A stretch of 64,000 nucleotides of DNA from Megaera sp965229545 (GCA_965229545.1 OZ245887.1:682001-746000); one strand, 5' to 3'; shown: positions 1 through 10,100, counted from the first letter of the stretch. Notes: generated from the sequence alone by a model not told the origin. Numbers and translations: made by a program.

Positions 1-546
1 CATTGCAAAGGGAAAATAAAAATAACCCAAGTCAATTAAGAGAGTCTTAAAAAACGGTACCGCTAAATCCGTTGCGTGGGAATGGAGGGAGCAATATTTT
101 ATACCTCCGAATGCAATAAAGCTAACAGCAAATTGAAAAAATAACTTCTTTTTGCCTGTAATCCCACGATAATTAAATTTGCTGACTTTAGTATAATCAT
201 CTAAAAAACCTAGTAATCCGAACATTATTAGGACAAAAATAATTATCCAAACATAAGGATTTGTTAGGTTCGAAAACAATAATATCGAAGATAACATGGA
301 GCTAATAATTATCAACCCACCCATTGTAGGAGTACCTGCTTTAGCAAAATGAGTATCCGGGCCGTCTTCTCTGATAGGCTGGCCCCGTTTCTGTAACGTC
401 CTTAATTTTAAAATAATTTTTGACCCTATTAGAAAACTTATAAGCAGACTACTTAGTATAGCCATACCGCTTCTAAATGTAATATAAGTCATTAAATTGG
501 CTATATGCCAATGACTTGCATATGGGAGTAATATATTATAAAGCAT
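1..546 (-). CDS. mraY: MraY, phospho-MurNAc-pentapeptide translocase (partial)
   Basis: MraY is the membrane enzyme that transfers phospho-MurNAc-pentapeptide to undecaprenyl phosphate, giving lipid I. Only the first 182 codons are here; the gene leaves the window at its left edge in frame. The translation starts MLYNILLPYASHWHIANLMT and has hydrophobic helices. It carries the family's GPDTHFAKAGTPTMGG motif and the Asp-Asp motif GFLDDYTKV, which binds Mg and substrate. The ATG at 546 overlaps the murF stop by 11 bases, which suggests translational coupling in a murE-murF-mraY operon. Family identity is certain from the motifs; what lies downstream cannot be seen. Confidence 0.95.
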   Translation of the reverse strand, partial: MLYNILLPYASHWHIANLMTYITFRSGMAILSSLLISFLIGSKIILKLRTLQKRGQPIREDGPDTHFAKAGTPTMGGLIIISSMLSSILLFSNLTNPYVWIIIFVLIMFGLLGFLDDYTKVSKFNYRGITGKKKLFFQFAVSFIAFGGIKYCSLHSHATDLAVPFFKTLLIDLGYFYFPFAM

Positions 547-1921
547 TTGTAACTCCTAGAGCTTCAGCTATTTTTTCCAAATTAATACTTCTTGAGCCTT
601 TAATCAGGATAATTTCTTCACCTTCAATATATTTATTAATATTAGAAGCTAGTTCTTCAGATGTTTTGTAGGTGTAGACTAAAATATTTTCTGGGATTTC
701 TTTTGCAATCTCGGGCATAACGTTTCCCACTAAAAACAATTTTTTTATACCAGATTTAACAATATGCGGAATGAGGGCGAAATGAAACTTTAATTCGTCT
801 TTACCCAGCTCTTTCATGTCTCCCAGTACTGCTCCCTTTCTTGGAGTTTTAAATTGACATAAATATTCAAGACCTGCTTTCAGGGATTCAGGACTTGAAT
901 TATAATAATCAGTTATTATAGAATATTTTCTATCTTCTTTCTTAAGATCCACAACCAGCCCTCTCCCAATTTGGAGCTTGAATTTTGCTAGAGCCTTTAC
1001 TGCTTGATTTATATCAAATCCAAGACAATAAACAACGGCAAGAGCTGCCGCAAAATTAATCGCCATATGCTTTGGCACCGCAGGCATAACAAATTCTATC
1101 TTCTCATGAAAAATGCTATAGGTTAATTTAACCATATTTTGGTCTATCAGGGAATAAGATACAAATCTTATATTAGCAAATTGCGATTTACCAAAAGTTT
1201 TGATATTGCCAATTCCAGCCCTATCTATATTCTCGATACATCTTCTATAAGTTGAAATATCACGATTAAGTATTGCGATTCCAGTATTAATATCTAACCC
1301 TTCAAAAATTTCTGATTTTGCATCGGCGATTTTTTCAATAGAATCAAAAAATTCCAAATGTACGGGAGCTACTGAAGTAATAACAGCTATATCCGGTGTA
1401 ACCTGTTTGGTTAAAAGGCTAATTTCTCCGGCTTTATTCATTCCCATTTCAATTACGGCAAATTCATCATCCTCTGCAATAGAAGCTAGATTGATTGGTA
1501 CACCAATATGGTTATTAAAATTACCTCTGCTAACAAAAGTTTTACCGAAAGAGCCAAGTATTAAGCCTATTATTTCCTTGGTACTAGTTTTTCCCACACT
1601 ACCGGTAACACAGATAAAATGAGCTTTAGAATTTTGCCTTTTGTACTCAGCTAAACTTTGCAGCGCTTCAAAGGTATCCTCTACTTTTATTAGTTTATTT
1701 GCTGGCGCATTTTTTATTTCTTCGCTTACAATAGCTAAAGAGGCACCTCTGGCAAAAGCGTCAACAACAAATTCATGCCCATCTATTGCTCCGCCTTTCA
1801 GAGCAATAAAAATATCCCCTTTTTCTATGTCTTTTGAGTTAAACTGAACTTTTCCAAACTCATTATCAGTTTCCAGGGTAAGTGATAGGGCTTTACCAAT
1901 TTGTTTTGATGTCCAAATCAT
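536..1921 (-). CDS. murF: MurF, UDP-MurNAc-tripeptide--D-Ala-D-Ala ligase
   Basis: MurF is the cytoplasmic ATP-dependent ligase that adds D-Ala-D-Ala to UDP-MurNAc-tripeptide, completing the pentapeptide. At 461 residues it has the usual length. It has the Mur-ligase layout: an N-terminal substrate domain, a central ATPase domain with P-loop GSVGKTSTKE at about residues 107-116, and a C-terminal Rossmann-like domain. The motif NFNNHIGVPINL follows the P-loop, as is typical of MurF. It lies 20 bases downstream of murE and overlaps mraY by 11 bases. The gene is intact. MurF rather than another Mur ligase is supported by the position between murE and mraY. Confidence 0.96.
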   Translation of the reverse strand: MIWTSKQIGKALSLTLETDNEFGKVQFNSKDIEKGDIFIALKGGAIDGHEFVVDAFARGASLAIVSEEIKNAPANKLIKVEDTFEALQSLAEYKRQNSKAHFICVTGSVGKTSTKEIIGLILGSFGKTFVSRGNFNNHIGVPINLASIAEDDEFAVIEMGMNKAGEISLLTKQVTPDIAVITSVAPVHLEFFDSIEKIADAKSEIFEGLDINTGIAILNRDISTYRRCIENIDRAGIGNIKTFGKSQFANIRFVSYSLIDQNMVKLTYSIFHEKIEFVMPAVPKHMAINFAAALAVVYCLGFDINQAVKALAKFKLQIGRGLVVDLKKEDRKYSIITDYYNSSPESLKAGLEYLCQFKTPRKGAVLGDMKELGKDELKFHFALIPHIVKSGIKKLFLVGNVMPEIAKEIPENILVYTYKTSEELASNINKYIEGEEIILIKGSRSINLEKIAEALGVTNAL

Positions 1922-1941
1922 ATTTTATATATTTATTAAAA

Positions 1942-3396
1942 TTACTTGTTTTTTAAAAGCAGCATTTTTCTCGCAATTTCAATATCGCTAAAAAATAAAG
2001 TTCTATTTCCGATAATCTGGTAAGTTTCATGCCCTTTACCCGCAATCAATAATATATCGTTTTTTTTCAGTTTTGCTATAGTACTTTTTATAGCAATTTC
2101 TCTTCCTTCGACCTCTTGTGCTCCTATTGCTCCTTTTAAAATATCAAGCCGAATTTTCTCCGGATTTTCGCTCCGTGGGTTATCATCTGTAACTACAACA
2201 TAATCAGCTAATTTGCAAGCGACTTGTCCCATTAGTTGTCTTTTTGAAGCGTCACGATCACCACCACAACCAAATACTACATATAACTTTCCTACTTCTT
2301 GTGCCTTGATGTTTCTTAACTCTAATAATGACTTTTCTAAAGCGTCTGGTGTGTGTGCATAATCAACAAATACCTGAAATTCACTTTCAAGGGAACCTAT
2401 TCGCTGTAATCTACCAGTTACAGCCGTAACTTTTTCTAGAACTTCAACTGTGTGATCAAAGTTAAACCCAAGATTTGCTGTCATTTTAGCAGCAATCAGA
2501 AGATTTACGGCTTGAAAAGATCCGATGATATTAGTAGTGAAAGTATAATTTTTCTTATTATATTCAAAATCAACTATGTTGCCGGTAATAGAACTATTAA
2601 TATTTTTTATTTTTATGTTTCCATTTTTACCAATCACAAAATAACGGATCCTGTGCTTGGTAAAGAAATTTCTAACAAAATCGCCATAGGTCGAATCTAA
2701 TATTTCTGAATTAATTACCACTTCTCCTTTTTCTTCTAAATTATCTCTGAAAAGCTGTAATTTAGCTTCAAGGTAGTTTTCCATAGTTTTGTGGTAGTCT
2801 AAATGATCTTGGGAAAAACTAGTAAAACCGGCTGTTTTTGCCTTTATATCTCCTAATCTGCGTTGAGCGATTCCGTGGCTTGAAGCTTCAAATATAACGT
2901 TATTGACTCTTTTCTCTGCTAGTTCATTTAATATTTTTCTAAAAGTAATTGAATCGGTCGTAGTTAGAGACTGCGGTAACTCCTGTAAGAATTTTTCCTC
3001 TAACTTGATCGTAGAGTTAATACCAATAGTACCGATTGTTGCCGCTTCTTGCCCAAGTAATTTTAGGATTTGATAAATATAAGAGACTACCGAAGTTTTA
3101 CCATTAGTCCCAGTTACAGCTACAAGATTGGCAGAAAGGCTTGGGTAAATTATTCCAGCAGCAATTGCTACAGCTAACCTCATATTCCGGGTATAAAAAA
3201 CTTTTTTTTCCTTTCTGTTTGCATCGCTTGTAAAAACGATTTCAGCAGTTTTCAAAGCTTCATTAATAAAATGATTACCGTCTATTTTCTCTCCTTTTAT
3301 TGCAAAAAATGCGTCACCTGGTTTGATATTTCTGGAATCACAAGAAATACCTTTAATATTATGTTTTTTAAATAAATTTTCTATTTCGTTCTTCAC
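1942..3396 (-). CDS. murE: MurE, UDP-MurNAc-dipeptide--meso-diaminopimelate ligase
   Basis: MurE adds the third stem-peptide residue to UDP-MurNAc-L-Ala-D-Glu in the cytoplasm. The 484-residue product has P-loop GTNGKTS (about 96-102) and the DNPR motif (about 405-408). In this family DNPR marks use of meso-diaminopimelate rather than lysine, as expected for a Gram-negative cell. The C-terminal segment IAGKGHETYQ is also typical. The start codon directly abuts the ftsI stop at 3397, so ftsI and murE are probably co-transcribed and translationally coupled. It is intact and full length. Confidence 0.97.
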   Translation of the reverse strand: MKNEIENLFKKHNIKGISCDSRNIKPGDAFFAIKGEKIDGNHFINEALKTAEIVFTSDANRKEKKVFYTRNMRLAVAIAAGIIYPSLSANLVAVTGTNGKTSVVSYIYQILKLLGQEAATIGTIGINSTIKLEEKFLQELPQSLTTTDSITFRKILNELAEKRVNNVIFEASSHGIAQRRLGDIKAKTAGFTSFSQDHLDYHKTMENYLEAKLQLFRDNLEEKGEVVINSEILDSTYGDFVRNFFTKHRIRYFVIGKNGNIKIKNINSSITGNIVDFEYNKKNYTFTTNIIGSFQAVNLLIAAKMTANLGFNFDHTVEVLEKVTAVTGRLQRIGSLESEFQVFVDYAHTPDALEKSLLELRNIKAQEVGKLYVVFGCGGDRDASKRQLMGQVACKLADYVVVTDDNPRSENPEKIRLDILKGAIGAQEVEGREIAIKSTIAKLKKNDILLIAGKGHETYQIIGNRTLFFSDIEIARKMLLLKNK

Positions 3397-5277
3397 TTAG
3401 GTCCGGCCATTTATTATATAATCAATATCGTTTAATTCCTGTACTTCTGGATCATTTTCTTCAAGCTTATTCATTCCATATAAGACGGCCATTCGCTCAA
3501 AAATCGCTCCCACTGTTGGGGCAGCCGTCCATCCTCCTCCTGCGAAACCGTATGTTTCTTTAATACCTTGAGGCTCATCAAATATTACATAAATAATATA
3601 TTTAGGATTTGTAGCCGGCATAATTCCAAAAAATGAAGACATTCTTTTATCTTTATAATATTTACCGCCAATAACTTTTTCTGCTGTTCCTGTCTTTCCT
3701 CCTACATAATAGCCCTTTACTTCTGCCTTTTTACCAGTACCCTCTAAAACTACTAACCTCATAAGTTGCCTCATGTATTTTGAGGTGATTTCCTTAAAAA
3801 TACGTTCTCCCATAACAGGTTCATTGGTTTTTCTTTTGAGTAGAGTAAGAGGATACATGATGCCGCCATTAACAAGTGGCATCATTGCCTGCACAAAATG
3901 GGCTGGGCTTTCTGAAATCGCATAACCGTATGACATTGTTACTAAACTTAAATCATTCCACCTTGAATAAGGGAAAAAAAGGGGTCTTGCCCTTTCTGCT
4001 AATTCAATGTCGAGTTTGTCTAATAATTTTAGTTTTTTTAGATAGTTTCTTAGGCTGTTTTTACCGATCTCAAGTATTATCTGGCTTACACCTATATTAC
4101 TGGAGTGAAGGAATATTTCCCCGATACTATGCCATCCTTTGACAGGATGATAATCTTTTACTTTAAATTTACCCACCTTCATGTGACTTAGGTTATAAGC
4201 ATCGTTCATTGAGATAACACCAGTATCAAGGCCTATTGCTAAAGTTAGGGCTTTCATTCCGGAACCCATTTCATAAGCCCCTTGGGTAACCATATTAAAC
4301 AACTGATCACTGGAAGCATTACCTGGATAATGTGGGTCGAAATCAGGATTACTAACCATGGCAATTATCTCTCCGTTATTTGGATCAACAATGATGCCGG
4401 CAGCTCCTTTAGCTTTAAATTTTTTGGTGGTTCTAGCGATTTCCTCTTCCAGTATACTTTGTACTCTTACATCTATAGATAGTTGTAAGCTAGAACCGCT
4501 AGGATGAGCCTCTTCATCTTGCGAGGTTAATAGCTTATCAAAAAATTTTTCGATACCGGCTAATCCTTCCATGTCACGGCCTACATAACCTACAAGATGA
4601 GACAACAAATTACCGTAAGTATATATCCTTTTCTGTTCTCTTTCAAATTCAAGACCAGGTATACCAAGGTTATATATATGCTCTTGCTGTTTCGGGGAAA
4701 TATCTCTTTTTATCCACACAAATTTCTTATCACTTCGGAGTAATTCCAATATCTTTTTTTTCTCCAATTCAGGAAAAACAGTAATTAATTTCTGTGCTAA
4801 AGATTCAGTATCCACAATTTTTTGAGGTTTAGCATATAATGAAGCTATAGGTAAGTTTACCGCCAATAAGTTGCCGTATCTATCAACAATATCCCGCCTA
4901 AACATGTTGCTTTTGTCAAGAAATTTATTAGCCTCAATAAAATCGGTAGTTGCTACGAAAACTAGCCTTATAGCTAAGATAGAAAAGAATAGCAAAAAAC
5001 CTGTGATTACCAAGATTAATCTGATTTTTATTGTATTCTCTGAAGTATCCCAGATAAATATTTGTTTTGCTAGATTTTTATTAGGGTTAATTCTATTATT
5101 TAATGTTTTTGGAAATTTCTTTTTCGTTCTAAGAAATTTTTTTATTTTTTTTAAAAAATAATGCCTTAGTTTTAATACCGATATCCTTATATATAGGATT
5201 CCAAATAGCAAAAGCCTAAGAATTTTGATTGTTCTTCTTTTAAGATTCAAACCGATAGAATATTTGTGACCATTCAT
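3397..5277 (-). CDS. ftsI: FtsI/PBP3, septal peptidoglycan transpeptidase
   Basis: This is the class B penicillin-binding protein that cross-links septal peptidoglycan in the periplasm during division. The transpeptidase motifs are all present: SxxK as SGMK (339-342), SxN as SSN (392-394) and KTGT (528-531). A clear membrane anchor lies at about 85-107, followed by the PBP dimer domain. At 626 residues it is longer than most FtsI. About 80 residues, very rich in Lys and Arg with a second hydrophobic stretch at about 19-33, precede the anchor. No ATG lies between the first codon and the anchor, so the true start could be a non-ATG codon further in. First gene of the mur operon seen here. Confidence 0.94.
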   Translation of the reverse strand: MNGHKYSIGLNLKRRTIKILRLLLFGILYIRISVLKLRHYFLKKIKKFLRTKKKFPKTLNNRINPNKNLAKQIFIWDTSENTIKIRLILVITGFLLFFSILAIRLVFVATTDFIEANKFLDKSNMFRRDIVDRYGNLLAVNLPIASLYAKPQKIVDTESLAQKLITVFPELEKKKILELLRSDKKFVWIKRDISPKQQEHIYNLGIPGLEFEREQKRIYTYGNLLSHLVGYVGRDMEGLAGIEKFFDKLLTSQDEEAHPSGSSLQLSIDVRVQSILEEEIARTTKKFKAKGAAGIIVDPNNGEIIAMVSNPDFDPHYPGNASSDQLFNMVTQGAYEMGSGMKALTLAIGLDTGVISMNDAYNLSHMKVGKFKVKDYHPVKGWHSIGEIFLHSSNIGVSQIILEIGKNSLRNYLKKLKLLDKLDIELAERARPLFFPYSRWNDLSLVTMSYGYAISESPAHFVQAMMPLVNGGIMYPLTLLKRKTNEPVMGERIFKEITSKYMRQLMRLVVLEGTGKKAEVKGYYVGGKTGTAEKVIGGKYYKDKRMSSFFGIMPATNPKYIIYVIFDEPQGIKETYGFAGGGWTAAPTVGAIFERMAVLYGMNKLEENDPEVQELNDIDYIINGRT

Positions 5278-5490
5278 AATATAGGCAATATTACCTTAAT
5301 ATAATAACAATTTTACTAAAAAGCCTGATTTTACTGATTGCTGTTTTGGTAGGTTATAGCATTTTGATTCCATATATTTAATTAATTTTTGGGAAAAACT
5401 ATACATATCAGATTCAGGAGAAAAATAAAATTGATATATACCGTCGTACACAAAAAACTTTAGCTACAATATCATATAGAGACAATAAAG
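5278..5490. other. Intergenic stretch with a possible small-ORF relic
   Basis: No intact gene is visible. On the plus strand from about 5311 one frame reads as a hydrophobic leader (LLKSLILLIAVLVGYSILIP), then a TAA, then about 40 hydrophilic residues that end in the following hairpin. This could be the relic of a short membrane-anchored protein, but the signal is weak. The ftsI promoter should also lie here; I see no confident match. Confidence 0.3.
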
Positions 5491-5522
5491 AAAAGCCCCT
5501 GTAAATTTTACAGAGGCTTTTA
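5491..5522. terminator. Rho-independent terminator hairpin
   Basis: The arms AAAAGCC-C-CTGTAAA and TTTACAG-A-GGCTTTT pair almost perfectly, with one mismatch. A run of A on the left and T on the right makes it usable in both directions. It lies 48 bases beyond the autotransporter stop codon at 5570 on the minus strand and upstream of ftsI, so it most likely ended the autotransporter transcript. Confidence 0.75.
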
Positions 5523-5569
5523 ATGTACTTATTTAAAATATTTTAACAAGTGAATGTTAAAGTAGGATA

Positions 5570-6123
5570 TTAGAAGTTAACCCTCACCCTTAAATTGGCT
5601 TGGTGGGCCACATATTTTTTAGCCATGTGAGCGTCATAACCTAAACCGTATTCCATCTTGTTATAAGATGTGTTTAAGCTCAGACCAGCATTAAATAATG
5701 TCTTAATTGGTTTTCCACCTTTAGTCTTGAGGTAACCTTCTACTGAAGCTAATCTAACATCAGATTTTTGTTTTTTTCCCTATTACGTCTTGGTTTACAA
5801 AACCGTGAATTTCAGGAAGAACGGTTAATCCATTTAGCACATAGTCGGAACCGTAGATTCTTGCTCCTGCTACTAATTCTACTCTATTTAGCTCTTTTCT
5901 GGACACTATTAAGTTTTGATTAGTTGTACCAGTTTCTGTATATCCAGCACTATTAACCTTTGTTACTCTAACCCCTACCATTGGAGTAAAAGATGCTTGC
6001 TTTAGATAACTATTATAGCCAAGCATCAGCTCTCCTGAAAAGGACATAGCTCTGTAGTTGCCTGTAGCAAGCTCAGTAGCTGTGGCACCGGTCCTTCTTG
6101 TTTCTTTAGTTTTTACTTTATTA
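5570..6123 (-). pseudogene. Autotransporter beta-barrel C-terminal remnant
   Basis: The fragment encodes the last part of an outer-membrane autotransporter (Sca/rOmp-type) translocator barrel. It has alternating polar/aromatic strands such as GYNSYLKQASFTPMVGVRV and ends LRVRVNF*, with the terminal Phe needed for barrel assembly. The barrel reads in frame from 6121 to about 5770, then shifts frame inside an A/T run near 5765-5775, and continues in a second frame to the stop at 5570. The passenger domain and the start of the barrel are missing: IS630 copy 1 abuts at 6124 and the far side of the IS is ugd. It is therefore a non-functional remnant, truncated and frameshifted. Confidence 0.82.
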
Positions 6124-7254
6124 TTACTCCGGCCTTTAAATATTGAACATTATATAGTAGCATAAGCTATTTCTTTCTTTTTAAAATAATTTTGAATTTT
6201 TATACCATTAAACTGAATTTGTGTTAAATAGGACCGTACATTAATTGTTAAATCTTTTACTGATTTTAGTACTTGAAAATTATTGGAGTTAGCTTTGACA
6301 TCTTGGTTTACAAGTTCTTGTGGATTCATATCAGGACAATATGATGGTAAATAAAACAATTCTAGCTTGTCCTTATGTCTTTCTACATAAGCTTTTACCT
6401 TTTTACTGTGATGCACTCTATGATTATCTAATATCAAAAATATTTTCTGCTTAATTTATCTGATCAGTCTACCTAAAAATTCAATACACATTTTGCTGGT
6501 AAAATTATCTTCAAATACCATCCAGTTCATAAACCCTTGCGGACTAATAGCAGCTAGCATATTACATTTAAATCTTGAGCCACTTCTCTTGATTGCTGGG
6601 GTCTTGCCTTTAAGACCATATGTTTTACCTCGATTATCTGTTGATTGTATCCCCATTTCATCTCCCCAATAAATTCTAGCACTTTCTTTCATTGCACGAG
6701 ACTTGATTTCTGGATATGTGACTGTTAACCATTCTTTTATCTTCTCTGGATTACGTTGATAGGCTGATTTAATTGGTTTTTGAGACGTAAAACCCAATCT
6801 ATTCATAATTTTTCTTATAGAACGCCTGTTATACTGATAAAGGTAATTGGATTCTATATATTCTTGTACCACTTTACTATTCCATAACGTATAATCCATT
6901 CCCAATTCATCAGGTGTATGTGATAAAATTTTAGATTTTAATTCCTCTTCTTGATTTTTACTGATTTTAGATCCTGTTCCTACCTTTACTCCTCGCTTCT
7001 TATAGCGAAAGCTTTCTTCCTTATAAATTTTGTACTCTTTAAGATATTTCCATATAGAACTCCTAGAAAACCCAAAGGTGATAGATGCTTGTTTCTTGCT
7101 TATTCCATGTATAACTATTGCTTCCACTGCTTTCTTTCTTAATATCTTGAGATCGCTTGGTGATAATTTTTATTAGACATTTTGTTATTACTCTTGATAC
7201 AATATCATTATATCATTTCTCTAATGTTAGTTCAATATTTAAAGGCTGGAGTAA
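6124..7254 (-). mobile_element. IS630-family element, copy 1
   Basis: The inverted ends TTACTCCGGCCTTTAAATAT and its complement are flanked by TA on both sides, the target duplication typical of IS630/Tc1-mariner elements. It is 1131 bp, one base shorter than the five 1132-bp copies in the window. The missing base is in a T run just inside the transposase start. The left flank is an autotransporter fragment and the right flank is the 3' end of ugd. Confidence 0.93.
6150..7180 (-). pseudogene. IS630 transposase, copy 1 (inactivated)
   Basis: Compared with the intact 343-residue copies, this one has lost a T in the run at codons 4-6, shifting the frame at once. It also has a CAA-to-TAA nonsense change that stops the protein after FLGRLIR near 6456. 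The remaining reading frames (6456-7127 and 6150-6437) still contain the DDE residues but cannot give one protein. A Lys-to-Met change near the stop is unique to this copy. Confidence 0.9.
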
Positions 7255-7257
7255 TAA

Positions 7258-8565
7258 TTAACTGATTTTTTGCCCAACAAAATAACATTTATATCCTAAA
7301 TTAGTTAGCATTTTTTTATCGAGAATATTTCTAAGGTCAATAATATTGGGGTTATTTAATTTTGGTAGGAGGTTTGCATAATCAATTTCTGCAAACTCTG
7401 GCCATTCGGTAGCTATAATTATAGCATCAGCACCACTAGCGGCTTCAACAGCCGAAGTACCACAAACCAGTTTATTTCTGAAATATTTGGAGGCATTAGG
7501 CATACCTTGCGGATCATAAGCTTTTACGTCAGCACTGTTTTCCCAAAGCAAATTTATTAATTCGATGGCAGGACTCTTCCTTAAATCGTCAGTACCAGCT
7601 TTATAAGTTAATCCTAAAACAGTAATTTTTTTTCCGCAAATATTGCCATCAAGAAACTTTTTTATTTTTTCAACTATTAAACTTACTCTATTGCCATTTG
7701 CTTTAATAACAGCATCTAGAACAAGAAAATCTGATTTTACTTGAGTAGTTAAATATTGAAGAGCCAAAATGTCTTTTGGAAAACAGGACCCCCCAAATCC
7801 AGGACCGGCTTTTAAAAAATCAGAGCCTATTCTTTTATCAAGACCCATACCATTAGAAACTTGTTTTATATCTGCACCGATAATCTCGCATAAATCAGCC
7901 ATTTCATTAATAAATGCAATTTTGCACGTTAAAAAGCTGTTTGAAGCATACTTGATCAATTCGGAAGTTATCAGATCAGTTTCCAGAATTGGTGTTCCTT
8001 GGTTAGCTAGCGGTTTATATATCTGCACCATGACTTCAAGTGCCAATTTAGATTCAAAGCCTATAATGATTCTATCCGGATATAAAAAATCATATACAGC
8101 TGAACCTTCTCTCAAGAATTCAGGATTCGAAACTATAGGGTTGTTAAAACCATTTTGCTTAAATAATTCTTTAATTTTTGTACAGGTTCCTAGTGGTACG
8201 GTAGATTTAATAACAAATATACAGTCTGGATTGGCATATTCAGCAGCAGTAAGCGCTGCTTCAAAAATGTACTTTAAATCTGCGTTTCCGTCATTTCCTT
8301 GAGGAGTGCCAACGGCAATAAATATTGCTTCTGATTCATAGATCGTGTTATCGTAACCACATACAAAATTTAGTTTATCTGTATTCCCATATTTAGTTAA
8401 ATATCCTTCTAGTCCATCTTCAAAAATTGGGACTTCTAAATTTTTTAACTTATTAATTTTTACTTCGTCAATGTCAAGACAGGTAACAGAATGACCCAAA
8501 TGGCTCATCATTACGCTAGATACTAGCCCTACATATCCACTACCAATAAATGTGATTTTCATCAA
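7258..8565 (-). CDS. ugd: UDP-glucose 6-dehydrogenase
   Basis: This enzyme oxidises UDP-glucose to UDP-glucuronate with NAD in the cytoplasm, supplying uronic-acid sugars for surface polysaccharides or lipid A modification. The 435-residue protein has the N-terminal NAD motif GSGYVGLV and the catalytic segment GPGFGGSCFPKD with its nucleophilic Cys. It also has the C-terminal UDP-binding domain (LGLTYKAGTDDLRKSPA). The reading frame is complete; its stop lies 3 bases from the edge of IS630 copy 1, so any native 3' context is gone. The start is MMK; the second Met is an equally possible start. No other uronate-pathway genes are in the window. Confidence 0.95.
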   Translation of the reverse strand: MMKITFIGSGYVGLVSSVMMSHLGHSVTCLDIDEVKINKLKNLEVPIFEDGLEGYLTKYGNTDKLNFVCGYDNTIYESEAIFIAVGTPQGNDGNADLKYIFEAALTAAEYANPDCIFVIKSTVPLGTCTKIKELFKQNGFNNPIVSNPEFLREGSAVYDFLYPDRIIIGFESKLALEVMVQIYKPLANQGTPILETDLITSELIKYASNSFLTCKIAFINEMADLCEIIGADIKQVSNGMGLDKRIGSDFLKAGPGFGGSCFPKDILALQYLTTQVKSDFLVLDAVIKANGNRVSLIVEKIKKFLDGNICGKKITVLGLTYKAGTDDLRKSPAIELINLLWENSADVKAYDPQGMPNASKYFRNKLVCGTSAVEAASGADAIIIATEWPEFAEIDYANLLPKLNNPNIIDLRNILDKKMLTNLGYKCYFVGQKIS

Positions 8566-8968
8566 CTCTCTGCAGATTATTTAGCCTTATTATAAATTAA
8601 GGATACAGATTACTCTAAAATTAGCAAAAGTAAAATAAAAACTGCGCTGATAAGCGTGATGGCTTGTAAGATAAAGGATGTTATACTATTGTGGTAATTA
8701 AACTAATTTTCAATTAAGCGGATGAAAGCCTTACGCACATTAATTATTTTAAGCATAATTTTTATTGTGATCGTAAGTCTAGCTATTTACGGATTAAGGA
8801 CAGGAAAATTAAATACTCCTATTAATTATGCCTTACAATACTATTTTCAGTTAAAGAAAATTGATCCTGAAATCGGTTATTTAGCTTTTGAAGGGAATCA
8901 GATAAGGGTAGATTCGATCGTAATATCAAGAAATGATGTCGAATTTACACTAAATAATATCGTAGTTA

Positions 8969-10100
8969 TTACTCCGGCCTTTAAATATTGAACTAACATT
9001 AGAGAAATGATATAATGATATTGTATCAAGAGTAATAACAAAATGTCTAATAAAAAATTATCACCAAGCGATCTCAAGATATTAAGAAAGAAAGCAGTGG
9101 AAGCAATAGTTATACATGGAATAAGCAAGAAACAAGCATCTATTACCTTTGGGTTTTCTAGGAGTTCTATATGGAAATATCTTAAAGAGTACAAAATTTA
9201 TAAGGAAGAAAGCTTTCGCTATAAGAAGCTAGGAGTAAAGGTAGGAACAGGATCTAAAATCAGTAAAAATCAAGAAGAGGAATTAAAATCTAAAATTTTA
9301 TCACATACACCTGATGAATTGGGAATGGATTATACGTTATGGAATAGTAAAGTGGTACAAGAATATATAGAATCCAATTACCTTTATCAGTATAACAGGC
9401 GTTCTATAAGAAAAATTATGAATAGATTGGGTTTTACGTCTCAAAAACCAATTAAATCAGCCTATCAACGTAATCCAGAGAAAATAAAAGAATGGTTAAC
9501 AGTCACATATCCAGAAATCAAGTCTCGTGCAATGAAAGAAAGTGCTAGAATTTATTGGGGAGATGAAATGGGGATACAATCAACAGATAATCGAGGTAAA
9601 ACATATGGTCTTAAAGGCAAGACCCCAGCAATCAAGAGAAGTGGCTCAAGATTTAAATGTAATATGCTAGCTGCTATTAGTCCGCAAGGGTTTATGAACT
9701 GGATGGTATTTGAAGATAATTTTACCAGCAAAAAGTGTATTGAATTTTTAGGTAGACTTATCAGACAAATTAAGCAGAAAATATTTTTGATATTAGATAA
9801 TCATAGAGTGCATCACAGTAAAAAGGTAAAAGCTTATGTAGAAAGACATAAGGACAAGCTAGAATTGTTTTATTTACCATCATATTGTCCTGATATGAAT
9901 CCACAAGAACTTGTAAACCAAGATGTCAAAGCTAACTCCAATAATTTTCGAGTACTAAAATCAGTAAAAGATTTAACAATTAATGTACGGTCCTATTTAA
10001 CACAAATTCAGTTTAATGGTATAAAAATTTAAAATTATTTTAAAAAGAAAGAAATAGCTTATGCTACTATATAATGTTCAATATTTAAAGGCCAGAGTAA
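8969..10100 (+). mobile_element. IS630-family element, copy 2
   Basis: This is a 1132-bp copy with the same inverted ends and TA on each side (8967-8968 and 10101-10102). It is inserted in the YhdP-like gene; joining the flanks over one TA restores that frame. The orientation is opposite to copies 1 and 3. Confidence 0.95.
9043..10032 (+). CDS. IS630 transposase, copy 2 (short by 14 residues)
   Basis: This DDE transposase carries out cut-and-paste movement into TA sites. It reads 329 residues because a CAA codon has become TAA, removing the last 14 residues (QNYFKK...). The catalytic Asp-Asp-Glu positions are all kept: YWGDEMG, ILDNHRV and MNPQE. An Arg-to-Leu change occurs at about residue 66. 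Whether the shortened protein is active cannot be told. Confidence 0.85.
   Translation: MSNKKLSPSDLKILRKKAVEAIVIHGISKKQASITFGFSRSSIWKYLKEYKIYKEESFRYKKLGVKVGTGSKISKNQEEELKSKILSHTPDELGMDYTLWNSKVVQEYIESNYLYQYNRRSIRKIMNRLGFTSQKPIKSAYQRNPEKIKEWLTVTYPEIKSRAMKESARIYWGDEMGIQSTDNRGKTYGLKGKTPAIKRSGSRFKCNMLAAISPQGFMNWMVFEDNFTSKKCIEFLGRLIRQIKQKIFLILDNHRVHHSKKVKAYVERHKDKLELFYLPSYCPDMNPQELVNQDVKANSNNFRVLKSVKDLTINVRSYLTQIQFNGIKI

Noticed and set aside
1407..1847. Plus-strand open frames opposite murF (and many similar ones opposite other genes)
   Set aside because: They are antisense shadows of well-identified genes, without ribosome sites or family similarity.
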